In this document: piece after piece, positions 11,929-22,146 of the stretch | Numbering within the stretch: the first letter of the stretch is position 1 | Layout: each line of letters starts with the position of its first letter | Assembly: GCA_026008535.1 (NCBI GenBank) | Contig: BRKX01000004.1 | Location: 56,862,501-56,926,500, forward strand | DNA: 64,000 nt | Source of the DNA: Perilla frutescens | Lineage: Eukaryota > Streptophyta > Magnoliopsida > Lamiales > Lamiaceae | Reading direction: 5' to 3' | Position numbers and translations under genes: made by a program | The notes under the pieces: model-generated | The model's input: the letters and a program-made list of their open reading frames with translations, nothing else | What the model was told of the DNA's origin: nothing | The model's database searches: none

Positions 11929-12553
11929 GTAGCGGCCCTGAGGTCGTGCGAAAGGTGCACCGTATAGGAACCTTAAAAATTCAGAAGCACCATTTTTATA
12001 AATTTTTAGTACTAGTAGTCATATTAACATATGTTAGTTTATAAAAAATAATAATTTTTTAGTTTATAAAAATTAATTCAGGCTTTTTAAAAAATAATAT
12101 AAGAGGACCAGCTCAATATTTGACCCAATACTTTATAAATAATATTAGGTCTAGCTCAATCAAATTTGTGAAAATCTTGAGAATATTCTAAAGTATGGAG
12201 AGCTTATCGATTTTGATGTTCAAGAGGTGTTTCAATAATTAAAAACTATGTGTTATCTTTTACCAAAAGAATATAAAACTTTAGATATATTGACTTACTT
12301 GAAGAGGTTGAATAGTTATCCCAATACATACATTATTTAGATAATTTTATTGACCATACATATTACAATTGCATCCTGCAAGTAAAAAAAGAATTTTACT
12401 TTTTGGGGCTCTATATATGAATTTTGATCTTCGTACTGAAAAGAAACAGCTTGGATTCAATCGATATTGTTTTTCTCAATCCAAACTCAAGAAAAAATAA
12501 ACCATCGTAATCCATCTTTATTATCTTGTAATTATTATAGATTTCAAATTCAC

Positions 12554-12575
<22 letters not shown>
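11743..12575. repeat. Two direct repeats of about 170 bp flanking a 490-bp insert
   Basis: Copy 1 (about 11743-11910) and copy 2 (about 12405-12575) match over TATATATGAAT, TTGATCTTC, GATTTCAAATTCA and ATCTTGTAATTATTATAGA and end in AT microsatellites. The insert (about 11928-12390) opens with a GGCCCTGAGGTCGTGCGAAA-type sequence that resembles remnants of plant hAT-like elements (low confidence). The layout is TRIM-like in size, but no primer-binding site or TG...CA ends were found, so a simple duplication is equally likely. Confidence 0.5.
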
Positions 12576-12589
<14 letters not shown>

Positions 12590-12593
<4 letters not shown>

Positions 12594-14276
12594 TAGATCT
12601 AGTGAGAACTAGTTACTGTGTGAAAATTAAGAATTAATCCCATCATCTAATCTACTCCAGATCAACAACCTAGATTGAAATCTTCACATAGTGGTATTAT
12701 CGTAATATTGTGACACTCCACTGCCTGCGAATCTTAGTAAGGGTAAAATTGAAAATTTTGAAAATATATGAATTTGCAAAGAAAAGCTCTTTTCACCATA
12801 ACTGTTATCGCACAAAGCTTACTCGCGGAAACCAAGGCGGAAAAAATCAAATAGAAATGCAAAACCAGTTCAATAGATCGTTCAAATCTTCCGAAACAAC
12901 ATCAACACTAGCGAAAAAGATTAATTTTCGAATGAGGAAAGATGAAAAGTCAAGGTGATATATCGTTCAATTTTTTTTTTCAAATTCCGTTCAAATGTTT
13001 TTTTTTGTAGAAAAAATCATTTAGTATTCTATTATGATGATTTAACAGTTTCTTTCATGTTGTTTTAACATAACAATAATTTCCAAAACATAATCTTGAA
13101 CAAGCTCTGTTCGTATTATTTTATGATCATTTATCAGTTTCATTGTGTTCTGTTGATTACAGGAAACTTGTATGAACATGTTAACCCTACACACTGTTGA
13201 CAATGTATGTATGATTTATGCCTATATTTTTTCCATTACAGTTTTAGCATTGTCATTTCTTATTTTAGCATTAACATAACTATTGTTTAGCATTAGAATA
13301 AAAAAAATGTCATGGGCACAGTAAAAAATCATGAACAAACGTTGTTACATTTTGTTAGCGTTGTTGGCAATGCTACCACTGTTGGCAGTGTGTGATTTAT
13401 CTGTACATTTTGTTACTTTTAGCACTATCGATTTAGAGTTTTAGCACACTGTCATCTCTCATTTTAGCATTACCATAACACTTTATTTATCATTAGCATA
13501 AAAACCTTGCCATGGACATTACAAACCAACCATGAAAAAAAGTTGTCACAGTTTGTTCAATTAGCATTGCAATTTCACATGTTAGCATTATGATTGACAT
13601 TCTTAGCATTAGAAAATATACATTTCTGAAAAAAAAAAGTTAATATGAACATTATAAACCCAATGCATCACACATTTTGTGGTATTAGCATTATTGTTCA
13701 CTGGATTGACATCATCACATATCATTTTAGCATTACTATTGAATTATAAAACAATCATGAACAAATGCTATTACAGTTTTATTGAATTAACAATGTCATA
13801 AACCCCATGTCAACATTATTTCATGATATATGATTTAGTAGTTTCATTTTTTATTTTTGGTAAACCTACCACTGTTGGCAATGTGTGATTTATCTGCATA
13901 TTTTGTTATTTTTAGCACTATCGCTTCAGAGTTAGCATTTTCATCTCTCATTTTAACATTACTATAACACTTTATTTAGCATTAGCATAAAAATCTTGCA
14001 TGGGCATTACAAACCAACCAAGACAAAAAGCTGTTACAGTTTGTTCAATTAGCATTGTCATTTCACATGTTAGCATTATGATTGCTATTCTTAACATTAG
14101 AAAACACATATTTCTGAAAAAAGTTAATATGAACATTATAAACCCAATGCATAACACATTTTGTGATACTAGCATTATTGTTCACTGGATTGACATCATC
14201 ACATATCATATTGTTGCTTTTAGCACTATCGTTTAAAAGTTTTAGCACTGTTGACACACTATTTTTTAACAAATAA
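12590..14276. repeat. Old repeat region with a 2x tandem duplication of about 490 bp
   Basis: From 12,590 the sequence resembles a decayed TIR element (CTAGTGAGAACTAG at its start). Inside, about 13,370-13,735 and 13,863-14,215 are long direct copies at an offset of 484-493 bp. Both run through ACCACTGTTGGCA, TTAGCACTATCG, GCATTAGCATAAA, ATTACAAACCAACCA, TGAACATTATAAACCCAAT and GGATTGACATCATCACAT. TAGCATTA words recur throughout. Small frames here are not genes. Confidence 0.6.
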
Positions 14277-14635
14277 TCAACCGCAAGTGTACAGTGCTAA
14301 TATAAATAAATAGTAGTGAGCAAGAGTATCGTATCTACAAGAACTGAAGCACAAATAAATCACAAAACTAAAACACAGATATCTTATCAATATCTAGACT
14401 CTAAAGTCAAAAAAGGAGAATAATAATAAACAGTAAAACAAAACACTAACATAAAATGCACTAAATAAAACGAGCACTTAACAAATAGTAAAAACGGGGG
14501 ATTCCAGGGATAATGTGCATATAATAGACTTCAGATTGATTTATTGCCTATTTAACCTTCTTTAATTCATTAAAGGTGGAAAATCACTAATATGTTATCC
14601 GACTATTCATAGAATACATTTCATAACATAGAAAT
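14277..14635. repeat. Unclassified plant repeat, left half (interrupted by the copia element)
   Basis: Starts with a CCGCAAGTGTACAGTG...AGTATCGTATC phrase of a kind that recurs in plant dispersed repeats (recalled, not checked). It ends at the 5-bp duplication GAAAT (14631-14635). Its continuation is at 39,548 onward. Confidence 0.4.
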
Positions 14636-16076
14636 TATTGGGGTTTTCTCGAATTACGCCCCACAGGATCTAATCGGCTAATCTAAAATTCTAACATGCA
14701 CATGCAAATCATGATTTCATGTGTTATGCAAATAAGCACACTGAACGTACTATGCAAGATCATCGAATTAAACGCAGCGGAATAAATTAAATCGATAGAA
14801 TCCACTTACATAGATTGTAGGGTTAACGATGAGATTACATGTCTAATCTCGTTGATGTAGAAGAACTGTCGAACTCGGCCTCTTCTCACTATGTTTGACG
14901 CCACCAATGAGCTGCAGAGATACTCCAAGATCTTCTACTGTATTTTCGATACCCGTTTAGATGTAGAGTGGGCTACAAGCTACTAAACTGTATGGATAAC
15001 CTAGGGAATTAAGTGTGACAGAGGGGGGCTGATTGTGTGCCCATTATACACGCCTCCTCCCTCTATTAATACAGAGTGAGGCGTGTATTAGGTCTCCAAA
15101 CCCGGATGGGTTTGGGCCTCTCCACTTATTCCATTCCCACAGTTCATTAAGGTATTAATTGGGGTACAGTAGGGATCTAGAAGAATATTAAATTGGCCAA
15201 TTAATCTATTTAATATCCAACATCTAATACCTAGGATATAATTAAATAAATTAAGTGTTATTTTTATTCCACTAAAGAAATAACACTGACCTACCAATTT
15301 AATACATTTTACTCAATGCATTCTTCTTTAGTTCAGCCATTCCCCATGTTTAAGATATAATGTCCATTAATTAATTATATAAGCTCTGACAGCTATAATT
15401 AATTAATCCTTCCATTCATGGAGCAGTACCACGCAAGCTTTACCATGTATGAAATAAATTCCACCTGCAGGATTTCACATGTACTTGTGTTTACTCAAGG
15501 GGACATCATCAACTTGGCGCACCAGGACATAGTGACCTAACACAGTGCACGACCCACATGTGTGAATATGTTACTACCCAAAATATCGAGATTATTGACT
15601 CTATCAAGAATCTCACCCATTGATAAATCAAAGTAATAATCATAACACGCACATGTCTGCTACTGTGTAAGGCTTAAGAACCCGAACTCTGTGGATCTTT
15701 ATTCTCTCCCTTTAGGGTTAGACCAGATAATAGTATCCTGTCGCGATCCTCCTCAATTAACATGTCAGTGTATCAGAATAATCAGTTAGTCGAGATAAAC
15801 TAACTATCAGATTATTCTACAGTCTGCAATGGTTGGTTCAAGACCATCTAGACTGCGAGCCTTTTAATACTTTGCAAGGGACCCGATGATATGATCTTCA
15901 CTGTGTATTTACCTAGACCATATCATCTATAATAAAATTATAAATAAACATGCATATATAAATGAATAGCAAAGTAAATAGATGCACAAACAGTGACTGC
16001 AATAATAATCAATCTATATCGTCAAAACTATTGTTAACAGTATACAAAGACAAGCTTTCAGTATACAATCCTAAAA
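14636..16076 (-). repeat. 3' LTR of the first copia element
   Basis: About 1,441 bp, matching the split right-hand LTR from the GGGGTTTT-TCGAATTACG end to the CAGTATACAAT-CTAA end. Recognisable blocks shared with the solo LTR at 46,087 include CCATTCCCCATGTTTAAGAT, GTGGATCTTTATTCTCTCCC and AATGGTTGGTTCA. Terminal dinucleotides are mutated (TA at the plus-left end, AA at the plus-right end). Confidence 0.92.
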
Positions 16077-16089
16077 ATCTCCCACTTAT
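16077..16089 (-). promoter_or_regulatory. Polypurine tract of the first copia element
   Basis: On the minus strand AAGTGGGAGAT lies directly before the 3' LTR, the usual copia plus-strand primer position. Confidence 0.75.
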
Positions 16090-16149
16090 ACTTAAAGCAT
16101 GTCTTTTAAGTATAGAATATAACAGGAAAAACTCTCAAACTATTACAAA

Positions 16150-19100
16150 TCTCAAAACGCAATCCCAGGTCTGCATCTCACTCCCATTTTTTCCACGTGA
16201 CCATCAAAGGTCTTAGCCGGCAGGCTCTTTATGAATGGATCAGCCAGGTTGTCCTCCGATGCAATCTTGACCACTGCAACATCTCCTCTCTTAATGATTT
16301 CTCATATAAGATGGTACTTTCTCTCCATGTGTTTACTTGCCTTATGGGCTCTGGGTTCCTTCGAATTTGCCACTGCACCCGAGTTATCACAGTATATCAT
16401 GATACTCCTAGGCAAATTAGGAACCACGCTCAAGTCCAATAAGAAGCTCTGGAGCCAGAAGGCTTCCTTTGCAGCCTTAGAGGTAGCTACATATTTAGCT
16501 TCCATGGTGGAGTCAGCAATTTATTTATGCTTGATGCTCCTCCGTGCAATGGATCCGCCTCCCAAGATAAACACATAGCCCGAGGTAGATTTACTCTGAT
16601 CTTTATCGGCTTGGAAATCTGAGTCCGTGTAATCCAAAGGAACAAGGTTATCACTATAGTATACCACCATATAATCTCTAGTCCTTTTCAGGTACTTGAG
16701 AATATTCTTTACTACAGTCGAGTGTCCCTTTTCAGGGTTAGACTGATATCTGCTCACCATGCCGACCTCATAGCATATATTAGGCCTAGTGCATAGCATA
16801 TCATACATGAGGCTTCCCACAACCGAAGCATATGGAACCCCTTTCATCTCATCCATCTCAGCCTGTGTTTTGGGATATATATCCTTTGATAGATGTATTC
16901 CATACCTGAAAGGTATAAAACATTTCTTGGAATCTTGCATGCTAAACCTAGCTAGCACTGTATCGATATAGGTTGCCTGGGATAGACATAGCATCCTTTT
17001 CTAGCGATCTCGAAAGATCTTAATACCAAGGACGTGTCCAGCTTCTCCCAAATCCTTCATATCGAAATGCTTGGACATTCACACCCTTATGTTCGATAAT
17101 ACTTTCTTATTATTTCCAATAAGCAAAATATCATCAACATACAGTACTAGGAATACCACCATGTTTCCATCACCCTTTTTGTACGCACATCTCTTATCCG
17201 GACTTTGGATGAATCTATATGACTAGATGACCTCGTCGAACCGGATGTTCCAAGACCGCGATGCTTGCTTAAGTCCATAAATGGATCTCTTAAGCTTGCA
17301 CACTAAGTGCTCTCGGCCCTTAGCAATGAATCCCTCTAGTTGCTTCATATGGATGTTTTCTTCAAGACTTCTATTCAAGAAAGCGGTCTTAACATCCATT
17401 TTCCATATCTCATAATCTAGATGAGCGGCAATAGATAGGAGAATCCAGATTGACTTAAGCATGGAAACCGGTTAGAAGGTTTCCTCATAATCGATCCCTT
17501 CTTTCTGAGTATACGCTTTCACCACCAATCTAGCTTTGAAGGTTTCAATCTTCCCGTCAGATCCTCTCTTATATGTGTATACCCACTTGCATCCAATGGA
17601 TTTTACCCCATCAGGTGGTTCTACAAGCTCCCAGACTTGATTGTGATCCATAGATCCAATCTCAGATTGCATTGTAATTTTCCAAGACTCTGCATCTTTG
17701 TTTTGTACCGCCTCGTCATAGGTCTTGGGATCCAATTCATTCAGTCCTTCAGGGAAATCTGAAGATTCTCCCAAACCGATGAATCTATCAGGTTGTCGAA
17801 CAACCCTCCCACTGCGACGAGGTATTTTCCATACTTCCGTGACACGTTGTGCAGTTACTCATGGTTCCTCTGCTTGTACAGGTGGTGTAGGATCTGTGTT
17901 CCCACCTCGAAGTTTCTCAAGAACAATCTCTCTTTGAGCTTTGTTATTTATTACATAGTCTTCCTCTAAGAATCGAGCATTGGTGCTGACAATGACCTTA
18001 TGATCCTTAGGACTATAAAATAAACCACCTCTTGTTCCTTTCGGATACCCAACAAACAGCCTAACCTCATAACATAGCGCCAACTTGTCAGCTTCCTTGT
18101 CTAGCACATATGCTAGACTACTACATACCCGAACGTCACCTAGACTGGGTTTCTGACTAGTCCATAGTTCTAGGGGCGTGCATGGAACTGAATTTGAAGC
18201 GACCATGTTCAAAATATAAGCTGCAGTTTCTAGGGCATATCCCCAAAAAGAAACAGGCAATTCTGAACAGCTCATCATCGATCTAACCATCTCTAATAAG
18301 GTTATATTCCTCATTTCCGCTACACCGTTCTGCTGTGGGGTGCCAGACGCAGTCAATTGGGATGTGATCCCCTGCTCTGCTAAGTAATCCCTAAATTTAG
18401 TTGAGAGATATTCACCACCACGATCAGAATGTAGTGTCTTGATACTTTTTCCTATTTGTTTCTCCGCTTCCACCTTAAACGTTTTGAAGAAATCAAAACA
18501 TTCAGAATTGCGACATAACAGGTAAATGTATCCATATCTTGAGTAATCATCAATGAACATGATAAAGTACTCGTATCCTTCTCGAGCCTGAACTGACATA
18601 GGGCCACATAAGTCAGAGTGAATCAAATCTAATACCTCTTTGGATTGATTTCCTTTAGAAGGAAACGGTCGTTTGGTCATCTTACCTTCCAAACAGAATT
18701 CACACAAAGAAAACGCTTCCAAGACCAATGATGACAATGGTCCATCATTTATTAGCCTTTGTATCCTCTTAAGGTTAATATGGCCAAGTCTTAGATGCCA
18801 ACGATAGGTTTGATTCAGTTCAGAAAGTTCCTTTCTCTTACTAGGGTTTATGATCGATGTATATAATAATTGCGTTTGTGTAGTGTTTTGCATAGGGTTA
18901 AGTATATAAAGATGTCCATCCAATGTGCCAGAATAGATAAAACGTTTCCTACTTGAGATAACGACCTTTTTATCAAAAGTAACAGAATATCCATTCAAAA
19001 ACAACTTAGAAATAGAAATCAAGGTCCGCCTAAAACCAGGCACATAAAGACAATCTTTTAAAACTAAAACTCTATCACTACTGAAAGGTAAAGACACGTC

Positions 19101-20104
19101 TCCCACTACAATAGCCGCCACTTTCAAGCATTGCCCATGTAGACGGTAATCTTGCCCTCACTCAGCTGCCTTTTCACTAGGAACCCCTGTAAAGACATAC
19201 AAACATGATCAGTAGCTCCAGTATCCACTACCCATGACTGGGTAGAACGAGTAGCTAAACATGTTTCAACAACTAAAGAGTGAGACGTACCCTTCTTCTT
19301 CCTCTTGTTAGGACACGCAGATTTTCAATGTCTCTGCTGACCGCATTTGAAACACTTTGACTTCGATTTGAAGTCTTACGAGTGTACATTGGCTTTGCCC
19401 TTCTTGTCTTTAGGGTCTTTAGGTGCCTCCTTTGCAGCTTTCTTAGGTGCGTATCTCTTTTTCTTAACACCAGAAGAAGATGCCCTAGCTAGGTGCGCCT
19501 CCGAGCTTCTCTTTTGGAGATGTTCGGCTGCCTGAAGATCCATGAGCAGTTCTGATAAAGTAACATCCTTCTTTATCATATTGAAGTTCAACCTGAACTG
19601 CTCAAACCTCGGAGATAGACTGTGAAGCACAATGTTGATTTAGGACTCATCATCCAATTCGCTACCTAGGGTTTCAATCTCCAACATGAAGCCCATCATC
19701 TGGAGAACGTGATCCCGTACCGGTGTAGAATCTGACATCTTAGTGATTATCAGATTTCTCATAGCCAAATGTCGAGCCGAGTGATTCTGGTATCCGAAGA
19801 GCTCCTTAAGGTTAAGCATTATGTCAAAAGCGGTTTTCATAGACTAATGTTGATGTTGCAACACATTTGACATAGAGACAAGTATGTAGCAGTGTGCCAT
19901 CTCATCAGCTCTAACCCACTTTACATAAGCTGCCTTCTGCTCCTCACTAGAATTCTCATCTGGCTTATCCGGACATTCTTCATCAAGTACAAACTTGAAG
20001 TTTTTAGCAGTAAGGACAATGTTCAGATTTCTTATCCAATCTTTATAGTTTTCACCAACCAATTTGTTTTCTTTGAGAATCGAGGACAGATATGAAAGTG
20101 CCAT
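16150..20104 (-). pseudogene. Copia gag-pol polyprotein, multiply broken
   Basis: Order on the minus strand: Gag from ATG 20104 (MALSYLSSILKE), CCHC knuckle near 19,340 (CFKCGQQRH, with the following Trp codon now TGA), protease VDTGA near 19,220, integrase HHCC and DDE core in the 422-codon frame 17859-19127, RT with YVDD at 17130-17141, and RNase H with KYVATSKAAKEA and CDN motifs down to about 16,150. Clear breaks are TAG at about 19844, TAA at about 19640, TAA at about 19376, a 1-nt frameshift near 19,130, and more stops around 17,463, 17,222, 16,995 and 16,520. Such proteins would form virus-like particles, copy RNA to DNA and integrate it. This copy cannot. Several stops are CAG/CAA to TAG/TAA transitions, in keeping with decay of methylated DNA. 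Confidence 0.9.
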
Positions 20105-21339
20105 GATAGTATAGATAAACTGAAAATAAACATGCAGTACAGTCACAAACTTTAGGATAAAAACACATATAATTCGAATACCTCAAAAGAAATTATATGC
20201 ATATCCACCGACATCTTAAAAACGTTTCTTATAAGCCACGTAGGGTGGACGTTTATAAAATTCATTTTTAAGCAGGTTAAAACCTAACCTTTAATCTACC
20301 TCCAGTCAAGTTTTCTTATGACAAGTAAATTAATAGTCGGATAAAACCCGATCATGTAATCATCTAATTAACAAGCCACGCAGGGTGGGCGTTTATTAAT
20401 AAATTACATCTAAGTGTACTTACCATCATCTTCACCCCAAGTTCATTATTTCGAATCCACCTCCCTGGTAGTAGGGCCGATAAGTTCTAATAATGTTCTA
20501 CAGTTATCCGTTAGGAAGTTTAATTTCTAGAGAATCTAGTAATATGACTCCTTCGTAGAAAAGTCGCCCATCACTTCTCAATTAAACTAGATTAATGGAG
20601 ACCGTTTTGAGATTTTCACATACTTTGGTATGTATCTCTCCCACTTAGTTATTTAAGTATGAGGTTTCATTTTATCCCATTTAGACATGCAATTAAATCA
20701 CATAAAATGATAAACACCATTGCATGCTAAACAACACAACAAACAATAATAAGTAGGACCAACTATCATGGATTATATCTCATGTTGTTAATGAGATAAA
20801 CTTAGAAAAACAGCTCTCTCGGAAGAACCGGGACACACGGCCGCCGTCTCTCAAGCGCCTCGCCGAAATTCTAGTTCCTTTAGGGTTTCAGGACGTGTTC
20901 GGATCCCCTTCCTTTTTCCAAGCCACTCCATTTTCCATCTTTGAGTTGATCACTTTCCCTTATTCTATATTCTAAACTAGAATAATAAGGAAATAAAATA
21001 CAACTCAAAATACTCTAACAATTTATTTCCCATTACATTAAAACAACGTAATAATAAATCGCCTAGACTTAATCCGTGGATTTTCTCATGGATTATAAAA
21101 ACTCATAGCCAAACCGGCATACGGCCAACCATACATTCAACATAAAGTAAACATCACATTAAACATAAAATTAAAAGGCCATGATAGTTGGTTTCACCTG
21201 TAAAAAAATACCATCTACAGATACAACTATCAAAATTAAATGTTATCCATAAAATAGCATATGATATCCATGCATGCATAACTTTCGAAGATTACCTCTT
21301 TAATTAAATTAAAGATTTTTGAAAAATACTTCTCGATTT

Positions 21340-21640
21340 ATTTAGAAATTAAAATAATAATTATCCACCAAATTAAATCAGCCAAATTCGAATAAATCCA
21401 TAAGATCTCATATTTGGAAATTAGCCATAATTATCTACCAAATAAAATCTTAACATATTCGAATTTATCTCTTAAGATTAACTTTGGAAATTAATTAAAA
21501 TTTTCCACCAAAGTATATCTTAATAAAATTGAAAAATTACCATAAGATAAAATTTGGAAATTGATCACAATTATCCACCAAATTATATCTTAAAATCTTC
21601 AAAAATACCTAGGGAATAAAATCTGGAAATTTTCGACCTA
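21340..21640 (-). repeat. Degenerate tandem repeat in the copia leader (unit about 60 bp)
   Basis: About five imperfect units repeat the pattern TTTGGAAATTxATxAxAATTxTCCACCAAA followed by ATCTTA-rich sequence. A repeat array in the leader of a copia element is uncommon enough to note. Confidence 0.6.
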
Positions 21641-22146
21641 AGTCAAAATTAATCCTCCAAATTTTAAACCCTAAATTTCCGCCCCCCTTCATTAAATAAT
21701 TAATTTGGAATTTTGATACAAGTCAAAATACCATTCAAATTATATTATAAGATACCAAAATTACTAGAATTAAAATTAGGGTAGTTTTGATCCACTTCAA
21801 ACACCTACCATAATTGAAATTCTATTTTGGACCCATCTTTGATTAAAATTAGGTAACTTTTGGTAGACACCAAAAATTACCATATACCAATTTTAATCAC
21901 CATAATCTTCGACCCCTATCTAGTGTAGGATATGGAAATCTTGATAACATCAAAAATCTACTCCAAATCTAACACAAGATAGCCGAAAATAATCACAACA
22001 AATTAAGGGACAATAAACATAAAATTTTTGAAAATTCAAGAACCAAACTTTCAAAATTAACACATGAAATAAATCTGGAAATTTAATGACAAACATCAAA
22101 TATCATCCAATTTCATATTTCATGTTGGGCGAAAAATCCATGCAAT

